A stretch of DNA of 64,000 bases from Streptomyces sp. SCSIO 30461 (GCF_037023745.1 NZ_CP146101.1:2844001-2908000), one strand, 5' to 3'. Positions 44,127-56,203 are shown, counted from the first letter of the stretch. Made by a program: numbers and translations. Notes: generated by a model not told the origin, from the sequence alone.

Positions 44127-46826
44127 GTGACCGAAACCGACAGTGACTCCGGCACCAAGAAGCCCGCACCACCTCGTTACGGGAACATCCTGACTCCCGC
44201 CTTCACTGCCGTCCCGGACAAAGCACTCCCACTTGCACTCCAGACGGCCCCCTTCCCCCGCTCGCTCCTGCCCCGCCTTCAGCGGGCCTGGAGCAGCAAG
44301 CCCAAGAACCGTTCTCCCTATTTGCCGACGCGAGGGCTGCGCGAATTGGTGGAGTGCGTAGGCTCGGGCGTACTCGCCGTCGGCAGCGACCTCGAGGCTG
44401 ACACCTGGCTACACGCAGTACACCCGCCCGAGAACGAACTGCCCCTGCAGCTTGCCCTGGAAGCGTGGATTGCCACCGAGGTCGCGCCCCACCAAAGCGA
44501 CGTCGACTGGTTCTCCCTTGTCAAAGCCGCGTTCCCACTGGAATGGACTTCGACCACGCTCGACCTGCTGGGCCACGGCAAGGCTCCCAACGGCACAGCA
44601 CGGCCCCGTACGCACGTCTACCAGCTCCTCGCGTCCTACCTCGCTACCCAGTGGATCGACAACAAATGGAAGCTTCCCGGGCAGAAGCAGAACGAGACCG
44701 CAGTCCTCGGCCCGATCGGAGAGCGCGGCGAACGCAGTGTCTACCTCTGGCCGGCCCGCGAACTCACCGACGACGACGGCGCGTACGGACTGTGGACTCA
44801 CCAGACCAAATTCCGCGTCAGGACAATGCCGCACGATGATCGGCTCATCATCCGCGTCACCCCGCACATCACCCGCTTCGGTGGCACCACACCCGTCTAC
44901 ATCCCGCGCCGCAACCCGGACAAGCCACCGAGCGCCACCGTCCTTCTCTACACTCCCGACGGGGTGCTCAGTGGCATTGAGAGGGCACAGTTCCTCCGGG
45001 CACCTGTCCTGGTCACCGGCCGCGGGGACGACATGGGCTGGCGCTGGACCCCCGGCATCGCCCGCATTGTCCCCTCCCTGCCCACTCCGCACCTGTACCC
45101 AGATCCGAATGCCGTCCGCGCCAACCCCCGCGCTCACAACGGGCTGGGCCGTGATGAGAACAGCTCGAAGGATCCCGTCGCACTACTGCTGCACAGCACT
45201 GGCTACACGTACCTCCTGGACGAACCAGATGCCGAAACGGGACGCAAGGCCGACGGCCACCCTGCCGAGACGGGTCTGCAGCCGATCGACCATTTGCTTC
45301 TGTTCGAGCAGCTGAAAGAAGTGCTGTCCGGTCTGCACCTTGAGCCTGTCGACTCCATTGGCAAGATCCCGCAGCGTCGCGCACCCCGCCTCGAAGCCGC
45401 CGTTCCGGGCGCGATGCACCGCCTCGAGCTGGGGCACACCGCCCCCCGCACCTATGAGGCCGTACACCTGGCCCTGACCGGGCTGCTTGGCTACACCCAC
45501 GCCGATAAGCGGAACGAAGCCGGACGCGAAGTTCACACCTACCGCGGTGACACCGAGATCCAACTGAGTCTGTTCAACCCTGGCACCCTGGTCTCCGGCA
45601 TGCCCTGGCCGACCGAGAGCACACCGGAAGAACGCAGCGAGACCCGGCGCCGCCACCACGAAGAGCGGACCCGCGCCCTGCGCGAGGCACTCCCGGACGA
45701 CGGCCAGCTGACCGGCTCACTCATGGAAATCGGCAAGCCCGTCTCCTTCACGGCTGCGCATCAGGACGACCCGAAAGCTCTGCTCAAGAAGGTCCTGCCG
45801 ACGTTGCGACGTCACGTGCAGTGCCTGCACCCCGTGACCCGTACCGCCAAACCAGACGCTAAGAAGGACGGAGCCAAGCCCTTCCAGGACTCCCAGATCC
45901 GTTGCGACGATGTCGAACGCGCCGCTTCCGCGGTACGCGACATCCTCCGGTCCGTAGGACACCTGCCTCTGCTGCCCCGCCCACGGAACATCGTTGGCCC
46001 CTTCGAGCTCACCGCCATGCACCTGGCACGCGCACGTGGCGGCCTCGTCCCTGTCCTGCTGCGCGCGACCACGGAAGGCACCACAACCGCCCAACTCGCC
46101 CCCACCACCAGCCATCCGCACGAAGCCCCCATGCCCCTGGTCGACCTGCCCCGCGCCTTGGTCGAAGGCCGTGGGCGTATCCGGGCCCGGGACCGTGCGT
46201 CCCTCGCCGCCTTTCTCACTCACGCTCTCGCCCTGGACAGCAGCGCCGAACGGCTCTTGGTGGTACGCGCTCAGACGCTGCGCAACTCGGAAATCTGGCC
46301 GTGGCTGCAGAACGACTACATCTGCCCTGACGCGATGGTTCCACCGGGCATCGACTGCAGCGCGGTCGATCCCGCCACTCGGCGCACCCCAGCTACCCTG
46401 CCTGGCTTGCGTATCGTCCGTATCAACGATGACTCCGACGAGATCCCCCTCGCCTTCGGAATGAACCCGCTGGACGATCCGGAGACAGAGAGCAACGACG
46501 ATGTTCTCCCCTACGAATGGGGGCGGTACTCCGGGTTGATCCCTTGGAACGATCGCACCTATCTGGCCGTCAACCCTCGCCCGGACACTCATCAGCTGGC
46601 CAAGTCCGTCTCGAAGTACTTCGGGGACGACGGCGACCTCACTCGCCACGGGGCCAACCCCACGTCGCTGGAGATCCACGTGTCCTTCAAGCAGCCCGCT
46701 GACAAGGCCGTCGATCTCGCTGCCTACGTGAACGGGCTGCGCCGCTGCCACATGCACACCAAAGCGCACACCCGGCTGCCCTACTTGCTGCACCTGGCAC
46801 GACTCATGGAGGAGTACATCGAGTAG
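44127..46826 (+). CDS. pPIWI-RE protein (PIWI/Argonaute-related)
   Basis: 899 residues from GTG 44127, 7 bases after the helicase stop. The N-terminal ~400 residues (YLPTRGLRELVECVGSGVLA, KFRVRTMPHDDRLIIRVTPH) match the island's N-terminal module. The middle (SPRNIVGPFELTAMHL-type text, RARDRASLAAFLTHALALDS) would be the MID region. The C-terminal ~250 residues form the RNase H-like PIWI fold with RAQTLRNSEIWPWLQNDYIC (Arg719), DSDEIPLAFG, YLAVNPRPDTHQLAKSVSKY and NPTSLEIHVSFKQPADKAVD (Glu849). The conserved Arg and Glu that name the family are consistent with Arg719 and Glu849, but I could not align it. Predicted guide-dependent nucleic-acid recognition against invaders. Confidence 0.85.
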   Translation: MTETDSDSGTKKPAPPRYGNILTPAFTAVPDKALPLALQTAPFPRSLLPRLQRAWSSKPKNRSPYLPTRGLRELVECVGSGVLAVGSDLEADTWLHAVHPPENELPLQLALEAWIATEVAPHQSDVDWFSLVKAAFPLEWTSTTLDLLGHGKAPNGTARPRTHVYQLLASYLATQWIDNKWKLPGQKQNETAVLGPIGERGERSVYLWPARELTDDDGAYGLWTHQTKFRVRTMPHDDRLIIRVTPHITRFGGTTPVYIPRRNPDKPPSATVLLYTPDGVLSGIERAQFLRAPVLVTGRGDDMGWRWTPGIARIVPSLPTPHLYPDPNAVRANPRAHNGLGRDENSSKDPVALLLHSTGYTYLLDEPDAETGRKADGHPAETGLQPIDHLLLFEQLKEVLSGLHLEPVDSIGKIPQRRAPRLEAAVPGAMHRLELGHTAPRTYEAVHLALTGLLGYTHADKRNEAGREVHTYRGDTEIQLSLFNPGTLVSGMPWPTESTPEERSETRRRHHEERTRALREALPDDGQLTGSLMEIGKPVSFTAAHQDDPKALLKKVLPTLRRHVQCLHPVTRTAKPDAKKDGAKPFQDSQIRCDDVERAASAVRDILRSVGHLPLLPRPRNIVGPFELTAMHLARARGGLVPVLLRATTEGTTTAQLAPTTSHPHEAPMPLVDLPRALVEGRGRIRARDRASLAAFLTHALALDSSAERLLVVRAQTLRNSEIWPWLQNDYICPDAMVPPGIDCSAVDPATRRTPATLPGLRIVRINDDSDEIPLAFGMNPLDDPETESNDDVLPYEWGRYSGLIPWNDRTYLAVNPRPDTHQLAKSVSKYFGDDGDLTRHGANPTSLEIHVSFKQPADKAVDLAAYVNGLRRCHMHTKAHTRLPYLLHLARLMEEYIE

Positions 46827-46838
46827 TTGAACCCATTT

Positions 46839-46862
46839 TCCTGATTTTCAGGGGAAGCTTCA
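46839..46862 (+). terminator. Weak hairpin after the pPIWI-RE operon
   Basis: TTCCTGA and TTCAGGGGAA can pair with one bulge about 12 bases past the operon's last stop. It is a short, weak stem, but well placed. Confidence 0.35.
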
Positions 46863-47147
46863 CTAGATCTGTCGTCCGCCACGACACTGAGGGGCCACGG
46901 TTTTTTTCCTGAGCTGGCCCATGGACCACCGGGTCGATTTCGAGCGCCTGGATGATGGCAGGCTCGGGGCGACGGCTGCGGTCAGGTGCTCTGGGGCCAG
47001 CCCAGATTGATCTGTGTGGCCAGCGACTTCACTGCCCACGAGCGGGGCTGAAGCGTGTGCGTTCCGTGGGGTTCCTTGTCGCGAGGCGCCTTTCGACGGA
47101 TGGGTTGCACGTGGCGGTGGAGTAGCCATCTTTCAGAGAATCCTCGG
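46863..47147. other. Spacer between the defence operon and IS701
   Basis: About 285 bases without a gene I can support. The one minus-strand frame has low-complexity Ser/Pro/Arg text and no motif. Confidence 0.35.
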
Positions 47148-47228
47148 TTAGTACTCCAGTCTGGTTTCGCGATCTTGCTGCGGACCCGGCTGGGAACGGG
47201 TACGGCCACCGCGTGATCATCGGTTGGT

Positions 47229-47583
47229 GTGTGGACAAACGAAGATCGTGCGGTGGCCGCGGACCATAGGGTAGACCCTGCCCGTTGGCGGGAGATGTTC
47301 GACCAGGCCATGGCCCGGATCGCGGGCCGCTTCGGCCGAGTTGAGCCCCGGGCGAGTGCCCGCGCCTATCTGTTCGGGCTGCTGTCGTGTGTCGAGCGGA
47401 AGAACTGCTGGCGGCTGGCCGAACAGGCCGGTCATGCGCGGCCGGGGCCGATGCAGCGGCTGCTGCGCTACGCACGCTGGGACGCCGACGCAGTCCGCGA
47501 CGATGTCCGCGCATACGCTGTCGAACACCTCGGCGCCGACGGCGCGGTGCTGATCGTGGACGAGACCGGTTTCGTGAAGAAGG
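47229..47583 (+). pseudogene. IS701 transposase, N-terminal part
   Basis: GTG 47229 opens VWTNEDRAVAADHRVDPARW, then REMFDQAMARIAGRFGRVEP, SCVERKNCWRLAEQAGH and the first catalytic Asp in GAVLIVDETGFVKK, where the IS3 is inserted. The rest is at 48901-49898; excision with one AGG joins FVKK to GRASAGVQRQYTGTAGRIEN. Confidence 0.88.
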
Positions 47584-47635
47584 TGAATCGCCCCGGGTTT
47601 GATGGAGACATCGAAGACCCGGAAGGATGCCGATC

Positions 47636-48870
<1,235 letters not shown>

Positions 48871-48900
48871 CTCACACTCCACGAAACCCGGGGCTTGACA

Positions 48901-49898
48901 AGGGCCGGGCTTCGGCGGGCGTTCAGCGGCAGTACACCGGCACCGCCGGGCGCATCGAGAACTCCCAGGTCGGGGTCTTCCTCGCTTACGCCACCGGCCG
49001 GGGACGGGCACTGGTCGACCGCCGGCTCTACCTGCCCGAGCAGTCCTGGTGCTCCGATCCCGGGCGCCGCCAGGCGGCTGGCATACCCGACGAGGTCCGG
49101 TTCGCGACCAAGCCCAGCCTGGCCTGGGAGATGATCGCCGCCGCGTTGGACGCCGGGGTGGAGGCGCCATGGGTGACCGGCGACGAAGCCTACGGGCAGG
49201 ACCCACAGCTCCGCGCCGCCCTGGAAGCACGCGGAACCGGATACGTGATGGCCGTCGCCTGCTCGACGCGGGTGCTGATCAACTCAGGCCGCACCGCCGT
49301 CCGCGCGGACACCGTCGCCGGACGGTTGCCCGCCGCGGCCTGGCAGCGGCACAGCGCGGGCAACGGCGCGAAAGGCCCGCGCTACCACGACTGGGCCTGG
49401 GTCCACATCGGCAGCGGCAACCACCGCCACCTGCTGATCCGCCGCAACCGCACGACCGGTGAACTCGCCTTCTACCTGTGCTGGTCACCCATCCCAGTCA
49501 CCCTTGCGGAGCTGGTCCGCGTCGCCGGTGTCCGCTGGAGCGTCGAGGAGTGCTTCCAGGCCGCCAAGGGCCAGGTCGGACTCGACCACTACCAAGTCCG
49601 CAACTGGACCTCATGGCATCGCCACATCACGCTCGCCATGCTCGCCTTGGCCTTCCTGACCGCCGTCGCCGCCAGCACGGCACCGAAACGGTCCACCCGT
49701 CCGCACCGCCCAGCCCGCGACAGCGAAGCCATCTCCTTGACCGTCCCGGAGATCCGCCACCTGTTCACCGTCCTCCTCAGCCCGCCGACCGCGACCGCTG
49801 CCAGGCTGCTGCAATGGTCAATCTGGCGCAGACGCCACCAGGCAACAGCCCGACACAGCCACTACCGACGACGTTCCGCCGACGAACCTGCTGGATAG
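48901..49898 (+). pseudogene. IS701 transposase, C-terminal part
   Basis: Continues the protein cut at 47583: GRASAGVQRQYTGTAGRIEN, PWVTGDEAYGQDPQLRAALE (second Asp) and VRWSVEECFQAAKGQVGLDH (Glu), to the end WSIWRRRHQATARHSHYRRR and stop at 49898. Apart from the insertion the sequence looks unbroken. Confidence 0.88.
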
Positions 49899-49928
49899 AT
49901 CACGAAACCGCACTGGAGTATTAGGGGG

Positions 49929-51340
49929 AACTGGCAGGGCCCCGGCGTTTGCCCGGCTCGTCCGGTTTGATCATGTGATGCCGTAGAGAGTGAGGACGCG
50001 GGGGCGGTCGGTATGGGCTCGGCGTCCGGCGGCGGTGTTGACGTATCCGGCGAGCTTGAGCGCGCTGCGGATCAGGTCACGGACGGCCGCGAGTACGGCG
50101 GGCGCGTTGCGGGTTCTGACCTGGGACTTGTCCTCGTCGAAGACAACATCGCGGACCCAGTGGACGGTGTTTTCCACCGTCCAGTGCCCGCGAGCCCATG
50201 AAGCGATCTCGGTTGCGTTCGCCTCTTCGGCGGGCAGGTCGGTGATGGCGTAGACGGTCTCGCTGGACCACTTCTTCGCGCTGTACAGACGGCGACGGCG
50301 CTTGATACGCAGGACCTGGGCCGCGTACGGAAAGAGCAGGCCCGCGACGGTGACGACCTGGACGATCCGCTGCTCGTGGCGGCCGTGCCCTCGCGCGTCG
50401 TCGCGGTGGATCACGGGGATGTCCTTCCAGGGCAGGGCATGGAGTTGACGGGCCTGGCCCCGCTGGTTGTTCTTGATGGTCAGCAGGTAGTGGGCGCCGC
50501 GTTTGTGCAGGTAGGTGGCGTGGTCACGTTGGGCGTGGAGGGCGTCGGCGGTGACGACGGCCCCGGCGAGGTCGGCGTCGTCGATCTGGTCGAGCAAGGG
50601 TTGGAACTCCGGTATTTCGTTGGTCTTCGCGCTGATCTCGCGGGAGGCGAGGGTGGTGCCGTCGCCGTGCCGGACGGCGGAGAGGACGAAGACCCGGCTG
50701 CCGTCTGGGCGGCGTGCGCCGCGCAGGCACTTGCCGTCTACTGCGAGGGCCCGGCGTCGGGAGCGCACCGGTTCGGCGAGGACGGCGGACCGGTGCGCGC
50801 GGCGCTGTTCGCGTTCGATGCCGCCGTTGGGCATGAGCGGTGTCGGGTGGGGCTGGGCGGACAGCACAGGCCGGAGGTGGTCGTAGCCGGCCGCGCTGAT
50901 CTCGCCGGGATCCAGACGCCCCAGGACGGTGCGCAGGGTTTTCTCGCTTGGGACCCGGTAGCAGCCGAGGAGCGGGTGGTAGGGCAGGCCGAAGGCGGCC
51001 AGTTCCTCGGGGGTGGCACGTTGGCACCACTCCGCTGCCGCGGTGATGGAGTCGTGGCCCGCCGGTGTCATCGCGCAGACCACCAGGGCCAGCAGGGAGG
51101 AGAGCCGGTAGCGCACCCCGCAGGCTCCTCGGGGGTCGGTGACCGACTCGAACCCGGCGACCAGGCTGCGGACTTGGTCCCGCACGGCACCTGAGGCGAG
51201 GGCCTCCAGGCGGGGCGGAGAAGAGAGGGGAGCAGTGACAGGGGATGATGGAGGAACGAACACGGCACCTTCGTGGATCTTGCAGCGTAGAAACTCCATG
51301 ATCCACAGGTGCCGTGTTCACCCGCTTCCGGGGCCCGCCA
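49929..51340. mobile_element. ISAs1-family insertion sequence
   Basis: The boundaries are approximate. Related inverted ends with the shared core GGGCCCCGG lie near 49936 and, complementary, near 51331. It contains one complete ISAs1 transposase. No clear target duplication was found. Confidence 0.7.
49971..51299 (-). CDS. ISAs1-family transposase
   Basis: 442 residues. The N-terminal DUF-type domain (FESVTDPRGACGVRYRLSSL, LVVCAMTPAGHDSITAAAEW) is followed by KTLRTVLGRLDPGEISAAGY, then the DDE core: RALAVDGKCLRGARRPDGSR (Asp), GAVVTADALHAQRDHATYLH (Asp) and GHWTVENTVHWVRDVVFDED (Glu). ATG 51299 has only weak ribosome-site support. It is complete and likely functional. Confidence 0.9.
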   Translation of the reverse strand: MEFLRCKIHEGAVFVPPSSPVTAPLSSPPRLEALASGAVRDQVRSLVAGFESVTDPRGACGVRYRLSSLLALVVCAMTPAGHDSITAAAEWCQRATPEELAAFGLPYHPLLGCYRVPSEKTLRTVLGRLDPGEISAAGYDHLRPVLSAQPHPTPLMPNGGIEREQRRAHRSAVLAEPVRSRRRALAVDGKCLRGARRPDGSRVFVLSAVRHGDGTTLASREISAKTNEIPEFQPLLDQIDDADLAGAVVTADALHAQRDHATYLHKRGAHYLLTIKNNQRGQARQLHALPWKDIPVIHRDDARGHGRHEQRIVQVVTVAGLLFPYAAQVLRIKRRRRLYSAKKWSSETVYAITDLPAEEANATEIASWARGHWTVENTVHWVRDVVFDEDKSQVRTRNAPAVLAAVRDLIRSALKLAGYVNTAAGRRAHTDRPRVLTLYGIT

Positions 51341-51752
51341 CCGCGATCAACAAACTCAAACCGGGATGAGCCAGGCACACGCCGGGGCCCTGACCGGGAC
51401 CCTTGCGGGGTTTCCACGTTCTGCATGAGCGAGATGCGAGTGGGGTGGGTGCCCTCTCTACCCCGGGACGGCGGTGTTCTCCCGGCTGACTGCTTCTCTC
51501 CAGCCGGCGCCTGCCGCTTCTCAGCGGCCAGTCCTGTACCCCGCTGGAACATCCCATCGACGGGGGTCGAAGTTACGAGGCATAGCCAAGGGTTCATTCG
51601 CATTCACCCGTCCACTCATTCCCCTTGCCTGTAACTCCCGGATGGAACGGGAATCCTTGGGCTTTTCCCCCGGGCTTCGCACCCTCCCGTTACCAGGAAC
51701 GCACGCCGGGGCGGGGACAGGCCCTGAACACTGGCCCGGAACTACACCTTCC
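51341..51752. other. Non-coding stretch, possibly a structured RNA remnant
   Basis: About 410 bases with no gene. The minus strand holds several hairpin-like blocks (GGGTGCGAAGCCCGGGGG, CGGCTGGAGAGAAGCAGTCAGCCG), which could be part of a group II intron or another folded RNA, but I cannot identify one. Confidence 0.35.
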
Positions 51753-51757
51753 TCAAA

Positions 51758-53335
51758 CCATTCAGTCGTAGATCGGGGTGCTCGCTGTAGTTCGTCGATC
51801 CCCTGTGGCGGGTAACTGCCCTTTATGAAGGCGGAGTTACTGGACATCCCGCCGGTCGTCACGGACCGGGAGTGCGCCGAAGGCGTCGCCGATCGGCTTG
51901 AGGACCTGTTGCTAGAGGTCAACGGGATCTTCCCGCGCGTGGATTTGTGGGGCCGGGCCGCCGCGTGCGTCCGTGGCCTGCTGGCCCCGCTGTCGCGCAA
52001 GAACGGCTGGCAGATCTCCGAGTACATCGGTGAACCCTCCCCCTGGGGACAGCAGCACCTGCTGGACCGTGCCGTGTGGGATGCGGACCAGCTGCGGGAC
52101 TTCACCCGCCGCTATGTGGTAGCGGGGCTGGAGGACGGCGGGGTCGGGGCCGGTCCGGGTGGGGCAGGGGTGCTGGTGGTCGACGAGACCGGGTTCGCCA
52201 AGCGGGGCCGGGCCTCGGCCGGGGTGGCGAGGCAGTACTCCGGTGCGCTGGGCGGGGTCTTCCCCTGTCAGATCGGGGTGATGGCAGCGTGGGCCACCGG
52301 CGCGGGGCAGGCGTTGATCGATCGGGAGCTGTACCTCCCGCGGGAGTGGACGGAGGACCGGCCCCGCTGCCGCGTGGCCAAAATTCCCGACGAGGTCGGC
52401 TTCGCGGTCAAGCCACGCCTGGCCGAGCGGATGATCGCCCGGATCCTGCCGGACCTGCCGGCCGGGCGGGTGTGGGTGGCCGCGGACGAGGTCTACGGAC
52501 GCGACGGCACCTTCCGCCGCACCCTTGAAGAGCACGGACTGCCGTACGTGGTCAATGTCCAGGCCAACCAGAGCGTGCTGCCCCGCCCCGGTTGGCGCCA
52601 TCTGGCCCGACTCGTGGAGCGGTACGCAGTCGAGGATGAGTGGGTCGACCTGCCCGCCGGCCCCTCCCAGCTGGAGTCGCGGACCTGGCAGTGGTGGGTG
52701 CGCAGGATCCCCGCCCCGGACGCCGAGCCCGGAAGCGGCCTCGCTCGCTGGCTGCTGGCCCGGCGCCGCCCCGAGAGTCCCCAGGAGAAGGACTACTACC
52801 TGGGCTGGGGGCCGGAGGAGGTACCGGTGGAGGAGCTGGTGCTGGTCCCCGGCGCCCGCTGGCGGGTGGAGGATGCGATCAAACTGGCGAAGTCCGCGGC
52901 GGGCATGGCCGACTACGAGGTACGCCACTTCCACGGGTGGTACCGGCATGTGAGCCTGGCCCAGCTGGCCGCCGCGTTCCTGGCGGTGCAGGCCGCCGAC
53001 CAGCAACGAGGTGACCAGGGCGAGGAAGCCGACGAGGCCCACACAGGGGGTGCGGGCTGACCTCACCAGCCCCGTCGGCTTCGCGGGCATCGTCCCGATC
53101 ACGCTGACGGCCTTCGAGATCGCCCGCCTCGTGGCGCTGATGACTCCTCGGATTCCGGAGGCGGAGCGGATCCGGCGCGGCCTGCACTGGTCATGGTGGC
53201 GACGCTGCCACCAGGCCCTCGCCCGGGCCTGCCACCGGCGCCGCAACCAAGCCCGGGCAAGCGAGAGTACGGCGGCCCGGCCACCACCAATCCCACCCCG
53301 AACTACAGCGAGCACCCCGATCTACGACTGAATGG
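51758..53335. mobile_element. IS701-family insertion sequence
   Basis: 1,578 bp with a perfect 37-bp terminal inverted repeat starting CCATTCAGTCGTAGATCG and a 5-bp duplication TCAAA (51753-51757, 53336-53340). The perfect ends suggest recent movement, although the transposase frame is shifted. Confidence 0.9.
51825..53331 (+). pseudogene. IS701-family transposase, frameshifted near the C-terminus
   Basis: From ATG 51825 (MKAELLDIPPVVTDRECAEG) the frame holds LLAPLSRKNGWQISEYIGEP, AGVLVVDETGFAKRGRASAG (Asp), RVWVAADEVYGRDGTFRRTL (Asp) and GARWRVEDAIKLAKSAAGMA (Glu), then goes off at QQRGDQGEEADE and stops at 53060. The expected C-terminal helices (GFAGIVPITLTAFEIARLVA, GLHWSWWRRCHQALARACHR) are in the +1 frame up to 53331. 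The catalytic domain is complete, so partial activity is possible; sequencing error or programmed slippage cannot be excluded. Confidence 0.85.
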
Positions 53336-53377
53336 TCAAACACGGCAGCTGTAGATAGCCGCTGGCGTGGTTTCTGA

Positions 53378-53762
53378 TCATGGTGTGGTGTCGGCGTAGG
53401 CATGCCATCGCCGGTGGCAGAGGCGGGCGTGATGTTGATGGCGGCGGCGCCAGGTGGACCACCACAGGAGGTGTTCGCGGTCTCGTCGGGGCGGTGGCAG
53501 GATCAGGGCCCGTAGCAGGCGGAGGAGTTCGTGGCTGCTGAGGGGGACGAGGTCGGCTTCGGCGGGGTCGTTCCGGGTGGTCTGGGCTGTGCGTTCGAGG
53601 GCTGCGGCGGTGGCGAGGAAGGCGTGGGTGACCATGGCGATCACGCTCCAGCGGTGCCAGGAGTTCCAGCAGGTGACCTGGCCTTTGTCGAGGTGGCAGA
53701 TCTCCTTCGCATCCTGGAAGTCGTCCTCAGTGCGCCACTGGTGAAGCACCCCAAGACGGTTC
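53378..53762 (-). pseudogene. IS701/IS4-like transposase C-terminal remnant (second copy)
   Basis: Reads LGVLHQWRTEDDFQDAKEIC, then HLDKGQVTCWNSWHRWSVIA and ends at the same tail as the remnant at 2281. The 5' part is missing beyond about 53762, where the serine recombinase unit begins. The IS end (CACGGCAGCTGTAGATAGCC) directly touches the duplication of the neighbouring IS701 at 53341. Confidence 0.75.
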
Positions 53763-54005
53763 GAACTTGGCGGAGTTGGCGATAATCCAGGTAGATGCCC
53801 TGCTGCGCCTGGTCGCGCTGGTCGATCGGCTGCGGGGGCGAGGCGATGCGGCAGGGGGTGCGGAGCGGTGTCCGACCCCGACGACTGCCCCCCTTGACCC
53901 CGGTCTGGGCAAGACTGCCGGTCGAGCAGAAGATCGTGGCGGTGCGTCTGCTGGCGGCCTGGGCGGCTCGGGCAGCGATGGCTCGCAGTCGACGGGGGGA
54001 CCACG

Positions 54006-56179
54006 ATGACCGCGACCTTCCCGCCGCCGTGGGGCCGGTCCCAGGACAAGATCCGCGCTGAGGCGCTTGACCGGGCCGCGGTGGTGTATGTCCGGCAATC
54101 CACCCGTCAGCAGGTCGCTGAGCACGGCGAATCGACGCGGCTGCAGTACGCGCTGGTCGAACGGGCGGTCGCGCTCGGCTGGGCCCGCTCGCGCATCGAG
54201 GTGATCGATGACGACCTCGGGCAGTCTGCGGCGGTGGCCGAGACGCGACCCGGCTTCGCGAAACTGGTGACCGAGGTGACCATGGGCCGGGTCGGGCTGG
54301 TGCTGGGGGTGGAGATGTCCCGGCTGGCCCGCACCGGCCGCGACTGGCACCAGTTGATCGAGTTGTGCTCGCTGTCCGGTGCACTGCTGGCCGACCCCGA
54401 TGGCGTCTACGACCCCTCGTACTACAACGACAGGCTGTTGTTGGGGCTGAAGGGGACGATGTCGGAGGCGGAACTATATCTGATCCGGCAGCGGATGCAG
54501 GGCGGGAAGATGGCCAAGGCCGAACGCGGTGAGCTGGCCATCCGCCCTCCGATCGGCTACTGGCGCCGCCCGTCGGGGGAAGTTGTGCTTGAACCCGACG
54601 AGCAGGCCCGCACGGTGGTGCGGCTGGTTTTCGACACGTTCGCGAGGACCGGCACCCTCAACGGCGTGCTGCGCTACCTGGTCGCCCACGACCTGCAGCT
54701 GCCGGTGCGCTCTGCATCAGGGGCGGACAAGGGCGAGTTGACCTGGCGCCGTCCCACCCGCGAGACGCTGCAGAACATGCTGCACAACCCGATCTACGCG
54801 GGATACTACGCCTACGGGCGCCGGCAGAGTGATGTCCGGCGCCGCAAGCCGGGACGGCCCTCGACCGGGCGGGTGGTGACCGCAATGGACTCCTGGCACG
54901 TGCTGCTGCCGGACCGAATGCCGGCCTATATCAGCGCCGAGCAGTACGCCGCGAACCTGCGCCGCCTTGAGGCCAACCGGAACACGGCCGCCGCCCCCGG
55001 CGCCCCGCGCGGCGGATCGGCGCTGCTGGCCGGGCTGCTGCACTGCGGCCTCTGCGGTGGCCACAAGATGACCTCCCGCTACCACCGGCACGGACCCCAC
55101 CCGCTCACCCACCGGTATGCCTGCGCGTTCTACCCGGTCAACTACGGCACCGGACAGCCATGCCAGACCATCACCGGCCCGGCCCTGGACGCCCACGTGG
55201 TCGACCAGGTCCTGGCCGCAGTGCGGCCGGCCGCCGTGGAGGTGTCACTCAAAGCCGCTGAGCAGGCCGAGGCCGAGCGAGCAGTGCTGGAGACGCTGTG
55301 GCGCCAGCGGGTGGGGCGGGCCAGACTCGCCGCCGAGCGAGCGCCCGCCAATACCGCCTGGCAGAACCGGAAAACCGCCTGGTAGTACGGCAGCTGGAGA
55401 AAGACTGGGAGACCGCGCTGGCCGAGCAGGCCCGACTGGAGGCCGACTACCAGCGATTCACCGAGACCCGTCCTGCAACCTTGAGCGCCGCCGAGCGGGA
55501 CGCCGTCCACGCCCTGGCAGCCGATCTTCCCCGGCTGTGGGCCGATCCGCAGGTCACGACGACCGAACGCAAGGAGCTCCTGCGCACGCTGATCGAGAGG
55601 ATCACCGTCGCGGTGGTCGGCCACAGCGAGCTGGTCGACGTCACGATCACCTGGGCCGGAGGATTCGAGACCCACAGCCGGGCGGTGCGACCGGTCCTGC
55701 GCTACGACCAGCTGTCGTACTTCCCGCACCTGCTGCAGCGGCTGACCGATCTGGCCGGTCAGGGGCTGAACGTCGGCCAGATCACCGCACAGCTCAACGC
55801 CGAAGGGCTGCGGCCGCCCAAACGCACCACCCGCTTCACCACCGAGCAGGTCGGCAACCTGTTGATCCGCCACGGCATCCGCGTCCCCGGGCACCGCCGC
55901 ACCCCCGCCCCGGACCTGCTTACGCACCAATGGACCGCCAAGACGCTCGCGGCGGAACTCGACCTGCCCATCAACACCGTCTACTCCTGGATCTACCGCG
56001 GCTGGATCACCTCGGAAAGGCGCCCCGGCCTGCGATTCCGGATCATCCGAGCGGATGCCGCAGAGATCCAGCGGCTCCGCGCACTGCGCGACCTGCCCCG
56101 CGGCCATCACACAAAAACCCGCTGGCAGGCCCCGATCCCACCCGAACCCCACAACGACACCGAGAGGCAAGAGCCATGA
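54006..56179 (+). pseudogene. Large serine recombinase, frameshifted
   Basis: Two frames together give a ~720-residue large serine recombinase. The first (to ~55340) has the catalytic domain (AAVVYVRQSTRQQVAEHGES with the active Ser; GVEMSRLARTGRDWHQLIEL), the recombinase domain (SEAELYLIRQRMQGGKMAKA, LHNPIYAGYYAYGRRQS) and the zinc ribbon (LLHCGLCGGHKM). It then slips, and the second frame continues YRLAEPENRLVVRQLEKDWE through a coiled coil and an HTH (LAAELDLPINTVYSWIYRGW) to 56179. The first frame would stop at 55385 without the coiled coil needed for synapsis control. It sits between two truncated transposases, as a mobile unit would. Confidence 0.82.
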
Positions 56180-56203
56180 AAGACCATCCCGATATGGGGA
56201 GCA

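Noticed and set aside
42785..44158. Long minus-strand frame opposite the helicase gene
   Set aside because: No motifs and no ribosome site; the plus strand has clear helicase motifs throughout.
51341..51752. Group II intron
   Set aside because: There are hairpin-rich blocks and GTGCGAAG-like text on the minus strand, but no reverse-transcriptase frame or domain V could be recognised.
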